This document shows positions 1-8,516 of a stretch of DNA of 64,000 bases, in pieces (within the stretch, counting starts at the first letter, position 1; each line of letters begins with the position of its first letter). The notes under the pieces were generated by a model. That model was not told the origin of the DNA, did no database searches, and worked only from the letters and a program-made list of their open reading frames with translations. Source of the DNA: Peptoniphilus raoultii (GTDB lineage Bacteria; Bacillota; Clostridia; Tissierellales; Peptoniphilaceae). The stretch is taken from contig NZ_FMWM01000002.1 in NCBI RefSeq assembly GCF_900099555.1, positions 1,423,629-1,487,628 of the forward strand. Direction: 5' to 3'. The position numbers and the translations under genes are program-made.

Positions 1-198
1 CAAAATTTCTTCTGTCATATTTTTTGCTTCGTCAGGCGAATTTTGAAGGACATTTATTTTAACCAATTCATGATCTTCCAAAAGTTTATCAAGCTGATTG
101 ATAAGCCCATCACTAATGCCAGACTTTCCAATTTGAGCAAGGGGTTTTAAATTATTAGCTAAACTTTTAAGATAAGACCTATCTTTTCCTCTTAACAT
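1..198 (-). CDS. yhbY: YhbY family RNA-binding protein (partial, 3' end outside window)
   Basis: The reverse complement from 198 opens with ATG and reads MLRGKDRSYLKSLANNLKP, then AQIGKSGISD, through to the window edge in one frame of 66 codons. This is the N-terminal part of the CRS1/YhbY (CRM) domain, a small RNA-binding fold that associates with pre-50S particles. The GKSG stretch near residue 24 sits where the family has its conserved GxxG RNA-contact loop. The gene starts 8 bases after the obgE stop, so it is co-transcribed with obgE, a common clostridial arrangement. The C-terminus is missing because the window ends. Confidence 0.88.
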   Translation of the reverse strand, partial: MLRGKDRSYLKSLANNLKPLAQIGKSGISDGLINQLDKLLEDHELVKINVLQNSPDEAKNMTEEIL

Positions 199-206
199 AA
201 TATCTC

Positions 207-1472
207 CTAATTAAAAAATTCAAATTCATAACCGCCTATAATGACACTTTCGCCTTCTTCAATTCCAAGTTCCTTTAATTTATCTATTACCTTATTTTTT
301 CTTAAATTTTCTTGGAAATATTTTAGGGATTCATTATCTTCAAAATTTGTGGAGCGAATTAATTTGTCTATATAGGGGCCTTCAACAATATATTCTCCCA
401 TTTCCTTATGGACCTTAATTCCCTCTTCACGAACAGATGTGTCAACATAAACTTCGTCATAAGTTTCATAATTTTTGCCATAGTCTTCTATATAAGTATA
501 AACTATTTGCATAAGTTTTTTAACATTTTCTCCAGTAGCAGCGCTTCCTTCAATGATTTCATAATCTCCCTTTAAATTTTCCTTAAAGGATATTAGATTT
601 TCACTTGCCTGTGGAATATCCATCTTATTAGCAAAAATAACCTGCTTTTTCTCCGCTAATTTTTCATTATAGCACTTCAATTCTTCGTTAATCTTATAAA
701 AATCATCGAGGGGATCTCTACCTTCAGTTCCTGCCATATCTATTACATGGATTAAAACCCCTGTCCTTTCAATATGCTTTAAAAATTCGTCACCAAGACC
801 AATGCCTGTGCTTGCTCCTTCAATAAGCCCTGGAATATCAGCAAGTACAAATGACTCTTCAGGACCAAGGGACACAACACCTAAATTCGGCGTAAGAGTA
901 GTGAAAGGATAATTAGAAATTTTTGGTTTTGCAGCAGAAACTACAGAAAGAAGGGTTGACTTTCCAACATTAGGGAAACCAATAAGTCCTGCATCGGCAA
1001 GAAGTTTTAATTCTAAAATAATATTTCTCTGTTCACCATCAGAGCCAGCTTGGGCAAAAGCCGGAGCCCTTCTTGTAGATGATTTAAACTTTGCATTGCC
1101 AAGGCCTCCCTTGCCTCCACGACAAACTACAAATTCATCATCCTTATTTTTTAAATCAAATATAACAGCTCCTGATTCCTCATCTTTAACAAGAGTCCCA
1201 ACTGGAACTTTCAAAATAATATCTTTACCACTTCTTCCATATTTAAGCTTACTCATACCATTTTCGCCATTTTCAGCTTTGTATTCTCTTTTATATCTAA
1301 AATCCATTAGTGTATGAATGCCTTCGTCAGCTTTAACAATAACACTTCCGCCTCTGCCTCCATCACCACCGTGAGGACCTCCGGAAGGCTCGTATTTTTC
1401 CCGTCTCCAGGCAACACAACCATCGCCACCGCGACCAGCTTTTAATTTAATTTTTGCACTGTCTATAAACAT
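207..1472 (-). CDS. obgE: GTPase Obg/CgtA, ribosome assembly
   Basis: 421 residues, normal length for the family. The glycine-rich Obg fold fills residues 1 to about 158 (AGRGGDGC, GGDGGRGGS). The GTPase domain follows, with P-loop GFPNVGKST at 165-173, G3 DIPG at 212-215, NKMD near 286 and a SAA-type G5 near 314. The last ~75 residues are the OCT domain found in Firmicute Obg. Obg binds the late 50S particle and links ribosome maturation with GTP/(p)ppGpp levels; that role is family knowledge. A GGAGG box lies 7 bases before the ATG. The gene follows rpmA after a candidate terminator and precedes yhbY, as is usual in clostridia. Confidence 0.97.
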   Translation of the reverse strand: MFIDSAKIKLKAGRGGDGCVAWRREKYEPSGGPHGGDGGRGGSVIVKADEGIHTLMDFRYKREYKAENGENGMSKLKYGRSGKDIILKVPVGTLVKDEESGAVIFDLKNKDDEFVVCRGGKGGLGNAKFKSSTRRAPAFAQAGSDGEQRNIILELKLLADAGLIGFPNVGKSTLLSVVSAAKPKISNYPFTTLTPNLGVVSLGPEESFVLADIPGLIEGASTGIGLGDEFLKHIERTGVLIHVIDMAGTEGRDPLDDFYKINEELKCYNEKLAEKKQVIFANKMDIPQASENLISFKENLKGDYEIIEGSAATGENVKKLMQIVYTYIEDYGKNYETYDEVYVDTSVREEGIKVHKEMGEYIVEGPYIDKLIRSTNFEDNESLKYFQENLRKNKVIDKLKELGIEEGESVIIGGYEFEFFN

Positions 1473-1564
1473 AAAGATCCTCCATTTTTTTCATTATATA
1501 ATAAAAAAATTAAAAGTATGTGACAATATTATAAAAAATTTCTAAAAAATAGTAAACAGATAAA

Positions 1565-1593
1565 AAGGAGTCGCCAACTGACAACCCCTCCTT
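1565..1593 (-). terminator. weak hairpin between rpmA and obgE
   Basis: On the minus strand AAGGAG (1593-1588) pairs with CTCCTT (1570-1565) and is followed by a short T run. It lies after rpmA and ahead of obgE, so it may act as a partial terminator or attenuator that sets the ratio of ribosomal protein to Obg. The stem is only 6 bp with a long loop. Confidence 0.45.
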
Positions 1594-1617
1594 AAAATAA
1601 TAATATCATCTTCACTT

Positions 1618-1908
1618 TTAAGCTAATTCTTCTTGACAAACATTAACAAACTTCTTTCCGCCTTTTCCCTTAGTAATAAAAGAAACACGTCCATCAACTT
1701 TTGCAAAAAGAGTGTCATCATTGCCACGTCCAACATTTTCCCCAGGGAAAATTTTAGTTCCTCTTTGTCTAACTAAAATGTTACCTGCAAGTACATAGGA
1801 GCCGTCTCCTTTTTTAACTCCAAGTCTTTTAGCGTTTGAATCACGACCGTTCTTAGAAGAACCAACCCCCTTTTTAGAAGAAAAAAGTTGTAAATCAAAT
1901 TTAATCAT
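1618..1908 (-). CDS. rpmA: 50S ribosomal protein L27 with cleavable N-terminal extension
   Basis: 96 residues. The N-terminus [10 protein letters not shown] precedes the mature-type start [14 protein letters not shown]. This matches the Firmicute form of L27, whose short extension (consensus ending LQFFA) is removed by the Prp protease so that the mature N-terminus can reach the peptidyl-transferase centre. Here the scissile context is LQLFS/SKKG rather than the common LQFFA/SKKG. The protease gene prp lies directly upstream, ending 1 base before this start, and rplU is upstream of that, so substrate and processing enzyme are co-transcribed. Confidence 0.97.
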   Translation of the reverse strand: MIKFDLQLFSSKKGVGSSKNGRDSNAKRLGVKKGDGSYVLAGNILVRQRGTKIFPGENVGRGNDDTLFAKVDGRVSFITKGKGGKKFVNVCQEELA

Positions 1909-1909
1909 T

Positions 1910-2230
1910 TTACACCTCCAACTTTAAATAATCGGGATAGGATTCAAGAATCTTTTTAAGCCCTAAAATCAAAAACTCAAAAAAAAATTGAACCCTTTCA
2001 TCTTTTATATAATTTTTTAAAATTTCAATTTTTAAAAATCCGTCATCTTGCTTATCTAAAATAAATTCAGAGTCAAGGCCACATAAATCAAGAAGTGAAA
2101 AGTAGAAAGTTTCAGTTAAGGCAGAAATACCAGCACATACAATCTCTTCAAATTCACCACTAGAAGCATGACCCCTAGATTCAAAACCGTAATAAAAATT
2201 ACCGTCTTTAAAGAATTTAATTTTCGTCAT
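1910..2230 (-). CDS. prp: ribosomal-processing cysteine protease Prp
   Basis: 106 residues, the expected size for Prp (YsxB). The family signature is visible: [19 protein letters not shown], with catalytic His21 and Cys32. Prp removes the N-terminal extension of L27 in Firmicutes and is essential in Staphylococcus aureus (family knowledge). It sits between rplU and rpmA; its ATG overlaps the rplU stop by one base, which suggests translational coupling. The family usually has GHAGYA-type spacing after the His; here SSGEF replaces it, but both catalytic residues are kept. Confidence 0.93.
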   Translation of the reverse strand: MTKIKFFKDGNFYYGFESRGHASSGEFEEIVCAGISALTETFYFSLLDLCGLDSEFILDKQDDGFLKIEILKNYIKDERVQFFFEFLILGLKKILESYPDYLKLEV

Positions 2231-2535
2231 TAATTAATACTTTCGATTTCAACAAGAGTAAAAGGTTGACGATGGCCTTTTTTCTTTCTTTCATTTTTCT
2301 TAGGCTTATATTTATAGACAATTACTTTTTTGTCCTTGGCTTGAAGTAAAACTTTTCCTTCTACTTTAGCACCTTCAATATAAGGCTTACCAACTTTAAC
2401 ATTGTCGTCACCAATTACAAGAACCTTATCGAAAACAACCTTATCGCCAACAGACAAATCAAGCTTTTCAACCTTAATCTTATCCTTAGCTTCAACCCTA
2501 TATTGTTTTCCACCAGTTTCAATTATTGCATACAT
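2230..2535 (-). CDS. rplU: 50S ribosomal protein L21
   Basis: 101 residues from [15 protein letters not shown], the canonical L21 opening, to VEIESIN. L21 binds 23S rRNA domain I and is an early assembly protein of the large subunit. The reading frame stays open upstream to a GTG at 2544, but AGGAGGTG ends 7-8 bases before the ATG at 2535 and would overlap the GTG, so ATG 2535 is the start. First gene of rplU-prp-rpmA. Confidence 0.96.
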   Translation of the reverse strand: MYAIIETGGKQYRVEAKDKIKVEKLDLSVGDKVVFDKVLVIGDDNVKVGKPYIEGAKVEGKVLLQAKDKKVIVYKYKPKKNERKKKGHRQPFTLVEIESIN

Positions 2536-2539
2536 TTGT

Positions 2540-2603
2540 AGCACCTCCTCATTACAAGACTCGCCATAAAGGTAATATTTAAACCTCTTCTGTGCGGTTA
2601 CAT
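2540..2603 (-). promoter_or_regulatory. candidate L21 leader RNA
   Basis: The ~65-base untranslated region of rplU contains blocks such as CCGCAC..AAGAGG and GGCGAGTCTTG just before the AGGAGGTGC ribosome-binding site. Firmicute rplU transcripts often carry the conserved L21 leader (Rfam family L21_leader), proposed to mediate autoregulation by L21. Position and the GAGTCTT-to-SD arrangement fit, but I could not run a covariance model. Confidence 0.45.
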
Positions 2604-2609
2604 TAATTT

Positions 2610-2638
2610 ATACTAACATAATGCCCCCTATTTATCAA
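2610..2638 (-). promoter_or_regulatory. candidate promoter of rplU operon
   Basis: Minus strand TTGATA (2638-2633), 17-base spacer, TAGTAT (2615-2610), giving a start near 2603 and a ~68-base leader. The -10 is imperfect. Confidence 0.45.
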
Positions 2639-2782
2639 GAAAAATTTTATATTTACATATTTATTATTTCATAAGTTTATATTTTTAAAATTATTTTCTT
2701 AAAAAAATATATATTTTTTTATATATCTATTTTATATCATAAAATTCCATTTATAAACAATAAGAGCAATTCAAAATGAAAA

Positions 2783-2803
2783 CGAGACGAAATAATCGCC
2801 CCG
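2783..2803 (-). terminator. terminator after the large SLH protein
   Basis: On the minus strand CGGGGCGA and TCGTCTCG pair (with G-U wobbles) around the loop TTATT, followed by GTTTTCATTTT. It lies 20 bases past the SLH gene stop. Confidence 0.75.
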
Positions 2804-2822
2804 CTTTTAAAACTTGGTTTTT

Positions 2823-5800
2823 CTAATTATTTGTCAAATCTTTCATCAGTTCCTTCCAGTTTTCCTCATGTTCTCCTACTCTAACAAATTTATGGCTTTC
2901 TGATGCTTCCACTATTTCATAATATGCCCAGTGGCTCTTGTTTAGGTCTATATATTTTGTCATTTGTTCTTGGTTAGCGTCTATATAATCCTTGTCTGGA
3001 TGTCTGTTGTATAGGGCGTTTATTATGATTATTGTTTCTGCTCTTGTTATGGTATTATCTGGTTTAAAGCTTTTGTCTGGATAGCCTGTTAGGATTCCGT
3101 TTCCATATCCTTGGTTTATGGCTTCTTCTGCCCAGTGTCCTTTTATGTCTGTTAGGTCTGATTTTTTGTCGTTTCCGTTTGTAATTCTTGAAATTAGGTC
3201 CGCTAATTCTGCTCTTGTTATGGCTTCTTCTGCTCTTAATTTTTCTCCTTCTTTTTCTTTTAGGATTCCTGCTTTTGTACAGGCGTTTATATATTTATTA
3301 TACCAGGATTTGTCTTTTGCGTCTTGGTAGTTTGGTTTGCTTTCATCTGAAAGTTTATATCCTTCTCCTCTTGCTATTATCGCCATTACTTCTGCTCTTT
3401 TTATTTTTCCCTCTGGTTTAAATGTTCCTTCTGGATAGCCGAAGATGTATTTTATGTGATTTTCTAACTCTTCTATTTTCTTTGCCTCTACTTTATAGGT
3501 TGGTGTGTCGTCATGAGGCTTAAATACTATTATCTCTTCTGGTTCTGGTTTTGGGGTTGGTTCTGGAGTTGGGGTTGGTTCTGGTTTTGGGGTTGGTTCG
3601 GTTTTATCTAAAATTATATTGTCATCAATCATTTTTTCTAAATCTTCTATTTTTTCAATCCCCATAGTTTTAAGACCTTGACCCATTTCTTTTCTAATAG
3701 CTGCTTTTTTTGTTAATACTGAATTTAAACTATTTTTTTCCTTGTAAAGATTGATTTTAAAATCATTTAGAAAGATATCATCATATGCAGCAGATTTTTT
3801 TATCTCTTCATTCTCATAATCAGTTTTATCGTTATTTAATATTCTAAAAAGACTTACAGAATTTTTTGCCTTGTATTTAATTCCCTGTGACCTTCTATTA
3901 TCTTTTATCTCTTCAAAAGAATTGATTATGTTGTCCTTAAAAATATCTACATGGTATTTGCCACCACTTACAAGTATGTTTTTATCCCTATAATTTTCAT
4001 CTCCACCAGAATAAATTTTTGCCTTGCCAACATAAAGTGCACCACTATCTAAAAGTCCAACACTAGCAATTGGTGTTTTAGTTCCAATCCACCCAACTTG
4101 CGATATGCTATTATAAGATTTTATTTCTGGAGTAAAATTCTTATCTCCGTCTATTAATATTTTACCAGTTCCTGAAATGGCATATGCCTTATCTGATGTT
4201 CCATTAAATCCACCTGTTCTTGTTCTACTGTGGACTTTATCCTTATAATTATTTAAATACATCTGATAAACCATATTTCCAGCTTCAATTTTTCCGGCTT
4301 TTATATTTGCATTTTTTGCCATATAAATTCCAGAGCCTGAAATTTCCTTTCCAGTATCCTTTGTCTGTCTACACGCCCCACCATATACTATGGGTTCTTT
4401 ATTTGTAGCTTCATCTCCTTCTAATGTAATATTTTCTGAATTGGCTATTCCATGGCCTGCACTTGTGGAGCTTCCACCTCCATATACTTGCACATTTCCC
4501 TTAACATTGACATTTTGAGCTTCATTTATTCCACTGCCAGCTTGGAGTCTATCTACAAATATGGTACGATTATTTGAATAGTTATTTACTGACGATCCAC
4601 CTGTAATTAATGAATCTCCCTTAACCTCTACATACTTAACTCTTCTAATTCCATCCCCCGCTTTGCCATTTCCTTCACAAAACCCAGGAATAGAAGAAGT
4701 ACAAGTTCCCTTCACAGTTTGTATATCCCCACCATGAACCTCTGAGTCTTCAATGTATACATTTCCAATATTTTCAAGCCCATATCCTGCTGAAACATTA
4801 TTGTCAGAAATTCTTGAATAATTATATAATTCTTTATTTCTTAAATATTTTATAGGTCCATAGCCTTGTACTACTGCTCCGTTTACAAGTGTCACATCAC
4901 TTGCTCCTACAATTCCAGAGCCAAAACGATATTCATCTTTTTTGCTTCCATTTTCAGCCAATATGTTAGATATTGTACCACCACATATATTAGCTGCATT
5001 TACAAATACTTTACCGCTAGTTTTAATTCCCGATGCTCCAACCTTAGGTGCTATCGGATTTTTCGCATATCCAACTTGCTTTTCTTCACTTATAGTCATT
5101 GATGTGAATGTCAGTCCTTCAATAACTGTGTTTTCACCATATACATTTACATCAGCATTTGACTTAATGAGCGATTCAGATGTATTAAATACGTGACTTG
5201 ATGCTGAAATATATATATTGTCTGTCTGCCCATTTTCTTTGCCTATGTTTAAAGTTCCCTTATCCATCTCTATAACTGGTGATATAGGAAGATTATACAT
5301 AAATACACTTTTACCTAATATTTCCGGTCCGTTTGCATTAGGTCCCTTATCTTGAAGGTGGCCCCTGTATACATTTACTTTTGCATCACCTTTTGCCAAT
5401 ATAACTGGCGGGTAAAAATTATTCCATTTTTTATCTTTAAAATAAGTCGAACAATCTTCATTTTCGTTAAAGAATATAGTTCTATTATCTCCACCAACAA
5501 CATAGTTCATGCTTTCTTCACGATTAGGCCCATTATTATTCGTATGAACTTCGTTTGTTCCAAAGTTTAAGGTTCCACCTTCTTCAACTTCTATTACTCC
5601 ATAGTAAAAGTTATTTCTTACATTTTCTGTATCTGTATCTATTCCATTGCCAGGTACTATCTTGCCATTGCCGGCACATTCTATATCTATATTTTTTCCC
5701 TTAATAGCTCCTGCACCATACGGACCAGAACCTCCCACTATTATTGAATCTGTTGCATACTCGTTCATTTCGCCAGACAGGTCTATTGTGATCTCTTCAC

Positions 5801-6557
5801 CATCTATAGCAAATCCGCCTTGTCCATTCTCTGCAAGACAATGTCCACCTCTTATACAAAGACCTTGGGAAACATAATTTGGATAATCTTTAAATTTGAG
5901 ATTTTGTTGTTTGATTTCAATAATTTTTGCAACTATGGCACTTGCTCCGTTAGAAGAGCTTGAATCCCCTCCGATTATTTCACTTTTAAATTTTTCAGAA
6001 TCTCTCCCATACTTAGAAGAATTATCAAAGGACATTAAATTATTAACTTCTACCTTGCCTTCTTTAAGCTCAATAGCAGGATGCCCATTTCTCCCAATTA
6101 TATGAGCCCTTTCAGTTAAGATTAAATTACCATCACCGTGAAAGACTGGAGCATCATCTGTTCCTCTTAAATATAAATATCCCTTTAATGTAAGAGTATT
6201 TCCTTCACTTACATTAAAACTAACATTTTTTAAAAAAACAGCTCTATACCAGCTAAAGTCTAAATATCGTACTGCTTTTTCAGGTTCAGAAGAAAATATT
6301 GTAATATTTTTATTTACATTAATTTCTCCTATTGAGGCTAAGTCGGTACTACCCCCTCCCACTGAATCAAAGCTCTCTCCATTACTTAGTTTCACAAGAT
6401 CTATCTCATCTCCGTCTTGTGAATTTTTAACTAGTGTCCTAAATTCATCCAATGTACTTGGTGAATAAGTTGTTGCATTTACATTTTCTATTTGCATAAA
6501 ACCAATTAAAAAGACAGCAGAAAATAGAAATACAATTTTCGAAATTTTTTCTTTCAT
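2823..6557 (-). CDS. large S-layer-homology surface protein with repetitive beta-helix-like body
   Basis: 1244 residues. An N-terminal signal peptide (basic MKEK, then hydrophobic IVFLFSAVFLIGF, cleavage probably near NVNA at ~28) is followed by ~900 residues rich in short N/G/V/I repeats such as INVNKNITIF, VNVKGNVQVYGGG and NIGNVYIEDSEVHGG. These resemble the rungs of a right-handed parallel beta-helix (pectate-lyase-like adhesins). Residues ~986-1008 are a Pro/Glu/Lys/Thr linker (PTPKPEPTPTPEP). The C-terminal ~235 residues carry SLH motifs (FGYPEGTFKPEGKIKRAE at ~1031; GILTGYPDKSFKPDN at ~1146; a last partial repeat YIDLNKSHWAYYEI). SLH domains bind pyruvylated secondary cell-wall polymers. 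Start ATG has GGAGG. Adhesin or envelope role is inferred; the ligand is unknown. No sortase motif. Confidence 0.85.
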   Translation of the reverse strand: MKEKISKIVFLFSAVFLIGFMQIENVNATTYSPSTLDEFRTLVKNSQDGDEIDLVKLSNGESFDSVGGGSTDLASIGEINVNKNITIFSSEPEKAVRYLDFSWYRAVFLKNVSFNVSEGNTLTLKGYLYLRGTDDAPVFHGDGNLILTERAHIIGRNGHPAIELKEGKVEVNNLMSFDNSSKYGRDSEKFKSEIIGGDSSSSNGASAIVAKIIEIKQQNLKFKDYPNYVSQGLCIRGGHCLAENGQGGFAIDGEEITIDLSGEMNEYATDSIIVGGSGPYGAGAIKGKNIDIECAGNGKIVPGNGIDTDTENVRNNFYYGVIEVEEGGTLNFGTNEVHTNNNGPNREESMNYVVGGDNRTIFFNENEDCSTYFKDKKWNNFYPPVILAKGDAKVNVYRGHLQDKGPNANGPEILGKSVFMYNLPISPVIEMDKGTLNIGKENGQTDNIYISASSHVFNTSESLIKSNADVNVYGENTVIEGLTFTSMTISEEKQVGYAKNPIAPKVGASGIKTSGKVFVNAANICGGTISNILAENGSKKDEYRFGSGIVGASDVTLVNGAVVQGYGPIKYLRNKELYNYSRISDNNVSAGYGLENIGNVYIEDSEVHGGDIQTVKGTCTSSIPGFCEGNGKAGDGIRRVKYVEVKGDSLITGGSSVNNYSNNRTIFVDRLQAGSGINEAQNVNVKGNVQVYGGGSSTSAGHGIANSENITLEGDEATNKEPIVYGGACRQTKDTGKEISGSGIYMAKNANIKAGKIEAGNMVYQMYLNNYKDKVHSRTRTGGFNGTSDKAYAISGTGKILIDGDKNFTPEIKSYNSISQVGWIGTKTPIASVGLLDSGALYVGKAKIYSGGDENYRDKNILVSGGKYHVDIFKDNIINSFEEIKDNRRSQGIKYKAKNSVSLFRILNNDKTDYENEEIKKSAAYDDIFLNDFKINLYKEKNSLNSVLTKKAAIRKEMGQGLKTMGIEKIEDLEKMIDDNIILDKTEPTPKPEPTPTPEPTPKPEPEEIIVFKPHDDTPTYKVEAKKIEELENHIKYIFGYPEGTFKPEGKIKRAEVMAIIARGEGYKLSDESKPNYQDAKDKSWYNKYINACTKAGILKEKEGEKLRAEEAITRAELADLISRITNGNDKKSDLTDIKGHWAEEAINQGYGNGILTGYPDKSFKPDNTITRAETIIIINALYNRHPDKDYIDANQEQMTKYIDLNKSHWAYYEIVEASESHKFVRVGEHEENWKELMKDLTNN
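3535..3601 (-). repeat. Pro-rich linker-coding repeat
   Basis: Short direct repeats of GGTTCTGG/GGGGTTGG-type units (plus strand) code for the alternating PEPTP/KPEP linker before the SLH domains. They are part of the gene and prone to slippage length variation. Confidence 0.7.
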
Positions 6558-6842
6558 TTTTTACCTCCATTTTAATATATTTTATATAACTTAATTAAAA
6601 AAGCATTATATGTTTAATCATATCATTAGAAAAATATTTTTACAATTTTTAAGTACATTAATTACAAATACGATTAGCTATACTTAGCACGAACTTAACA
6701 TTTCTTAATAATTTTTATATATTCTTTAATATGCAGTTCTTATTGTCACTTTCCTTCTAAAATATGTTATTACCAATATAGAAATAAAGAAATCAGAAAA
6801 GCTAAATCCTTTGAAAGATGCTAATGTATATCGTTTTTTAAT

Positions 6843-7434
6843 ATGTTTTTAAAGAGGTTAATTATAGGAAATGAAGAATTTTCATCTAAAAAAAGATCTA
6901 TAGAATTATGGGACAAAAAATAATAGATGATATTGAAGTTGGTACAATAAAAGGGCTACAAGTTATTCATAAATATTTGTTCCAAAATATAATTGATTTT
7001 GCCGGTAAAATAAGAAAAGTAAATTTATATAAGGGTAATTTCAGATTCGCCTCACTTTTATTTTTAAATGATAATTTAAGAATAATTAAAAAGATGCCTG
7101 AAAATACATTTGAAGGAATTATAGAAAAATACACAGAAATGAATGTTGCTCACCCTTTTAGAGAAGATAGTGGTAGGGCTACGAGAATATGGCTTGACTT
7201 AATACTTAAAAAAACTTAAAACTTTGTATTGATTGGTCAAGAATTGATAAATTTAAATACTTAAGTGTTATGGAACACTCTCCAATAAATACACTAGAAT
7301 TAAATCACCTATTGATATCAGCATTAACTAAGGATATTAATAATAGAGAAGTTTACATGATGGGTATCCAAAATTCACATGACTATGAAAGCTTGTATGA
7401 TTTTGATATTTATGAAATAGATAGGAAAAAATAA
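6843..7434 (+). pseudogene. Fic-domain protein, broken by two frameshifts
   Basis: Three consecutive fragments in different frames reconstruct one short Fic protein (NmFic-like). Fragment 1 from ATG 6843 ends IELWDKK-stop at an A6 run near 6915. Fragment 2 (to 7219) has [29 protein letters not shown] and the Fic motif HPFREDSGR. Fragment 3, in the -1 frame after the A7 run at 7208-7214, reads KLCIDWSRIDKFKYLSVMEH and ends DIYEIDRKK-stop at 7434. Intact Fic enzymes transfer AMP to target hydroxyls through HPFx[D/E]GN[G/K]R. Here the GN after the acidic residue is DS, so the nucleotide-phosphate contact is also damaged. Both breaks lie in homopolymer A runs. I call it a pseudogene; sequencing error or phase variation cannot be excluded. 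No antitoxin partner is seen. Confidence 0.82.
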
Positions 7435-7527
7435 TATTGTTTATCTTTTAATAACTATAAATTAAACTCCTAAACACGAATCCTTTGTATGAGCTTGGAC
7501 CTTAAAATTAGTGCTTCAAAAAATAAA

Positions 7528-7554
7528 AAACCGCAAGAATAAATCTTGTGGTTT
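7528..7554 (-). terminator. terminator of tRNA-Cys
   Basis: AAACCGCAAG (7528-7537) pairs with CTTGTGGTTT (7545-7554) with one wobble; on the minus strand it is followed by TTTTTTATTTTTT. It lies directly after the tRNA 3' end. Confidence 0.85.
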
Positions 7555-7557
7555 ATA

Positions 7558-7631
7558 TGGAGGCGACAGCCGGATTTGAACCGGCGGTAAGGGTGTTGCA
7601 GACCCGTGCCTTACCACTTGGCTATGTCGCC
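7558..7631 (-). tRNA. tRNA-Cys (GCA)
   Basis: Minus-strand cloverleaf: acceptor GGCGACA pairs with TGTCGCC, followed by discriminator T and an encoded CCA (7560-7558). The D arm is AGCCAAGTGGTAAGGC. The anticodon loop CTGCAAC sits between GGGT and ACCC and gives anticodon GCA. The T arm is CCGGTTCAAATCCGG. 74 bases in all. Confidence 0.97.
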
Positions 7632-7643
7632 GTAGCTTTTTTA

Positions 7644-7672
7644 AGTATAACATCTAAGTAAATTAATTTCAA
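7644..7672 (-). promoter_or_regulatory. promoter of tRNA-Cys
   Basis: Minus strand TTGAAA (7672-7667), 17-base spacer, TATACT (7649-7644), ending 12 bases before the tRNA 5' end. Confidence 0.75.
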
Positions 7673-7753
7673 GTTTTTTATAAATTTTTTGTGATTTTTA
7701 GTTTATGATTTTTTATTATTAATGCATCCACTTCATTTATAAATATTTTAAAA

Positions 7754-7794
7754 AGAGCAGTCTTTCCTTGGATCTTGTCCCAAGCTACTGCTCT
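7754..7794 (-). terminator. terminator of the CPBP/sirtuin/methyltransferase operon
   Basis: AGAGCAGT (7754-7761) pairs with ACTGCTCT (7787-7794), with an inner CTTGG/CCAAG stem. The minus-strand side continues TTTTTAAAATATTT. Confidence 0.8.
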
Positions 7795-7802
7795 GCAATT
7801 CT

Positions 7803-8516
7803 TTATAATTTTTTTGCTACAAATAATAATCTGTCTGCTCCTTCTAAATTTTCACTAAATTCGTAAGCCTTATATATTTTTATGTCTTCAAATCCAAATT
7901 CTTCTAAAGTTTTTATAAAAAAATCCCCTTCATAAGCTCTTTCAAAATGTTCTTCTGTAAATCTTTCATATAGACCATTGTCTTTTTCTACAAAAAAATT
8001 CACTACATAGGAATTTATTGTTTTTTCTTTATCATAATAATTTTCCCAAATATAAAAGGAATTTTCTCTCTCATCTACATAGGTATTTTCCATTTTTTGA
8101 AATTTTTCCTTGGTGTTGGCATCAAATATAAAGCATCCGCCCTTTTTTAAGCATCCATAAACTGATTTAAAAGATGATTTTACTTCTTCTTCTTTTAAAA
8201 GATAATTTATAGAATCGCACATGCAAATTGCTGCATCATAAGTCCCCGGAGCTTTAAAATTTTTAAGGTCCTGCTTAAAAAATCTATTTCTTGGATTTTT
8301 ATTTTGTGCAAGGGCTAGCATTTCTTCTGACAAATCAAAGCCTGTCATCACATATTTTTCCCCTAAAATTTTTGTAAAAGTTCCTGTTCCGCATGCCATA
8401 TCAAGAACTTCTATTTTTCCTTCTCCCAAAATTTGAAAGATAAAATCCCCTGCCTTTTCGTAGGGGAAATCATACATTAATAGATCGTAAAGACCTGCAA
8501 ATTTTTTATAGATCAT
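7803..8516 (-). CDS. class I SAM-dependent methyltransferase
   Basis: 237 residues. Motif I VLDMACGTGTF at 37-47 binds S-adenosylmethionine in a Rossmann fold. FDLSEEMLALA near 60 supplies the acidic ribose-binding residue position, and DAAICMCDSINYLL near 95-108 is the next core strand. The profile (Y-x-x-F-A-x-x-YD-L-M start, CDSINYLL) resembles the small-molecule methyltransferases often annotated generically in clostridia; the substrate cannot be told. Its start overlaps the sirtuin stop by 11 bases, so the two are translationally coupled in an operon with a CPBP protease. Confidence 0.85.
   Translation of the reverse strand: MIYKKFAGLYDLLMYDFPYEKAGDFIFQILGEGKIEVLDMACGTGTFTKILGEKYVMTGFDLSEEMLALAQNKNPRNRFFKQDLKNFKAPGTYDAAICMCDSINYLLKEEEVKSSFKSVYGCLKKGGCFIFDANTKEKFQKMENTYVDERENSFYIWENYYDKEKTINSYVVNFFVEKDNGLYERFTEEHFERAYEGDFFIKTLEEFGFEDIKIYKAYEFSENLEGADRLLFVAKKL

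Noticed and set aside
3535-3601. Possible CRISPR-like short repeats
   Set aside because: The repeats have no unique spacers and simply encode a Pro-rich linker in frame.
3118-6105. Several 60-85 codon plus-strand frames opposite the large SLH gene
   Set aside because: They mirror the repetitive coding strand, lack ribosome-binding sites and show low-complexity Leu/Ser/Phe composition.
7203-7218. Programmed -1 frameshift at the A7 run in fic
   Set aside because: The base before the run is T, so the first tRNA would re-pair with TAA; there is also a second break upstream, so decay or tract variation is likelier.
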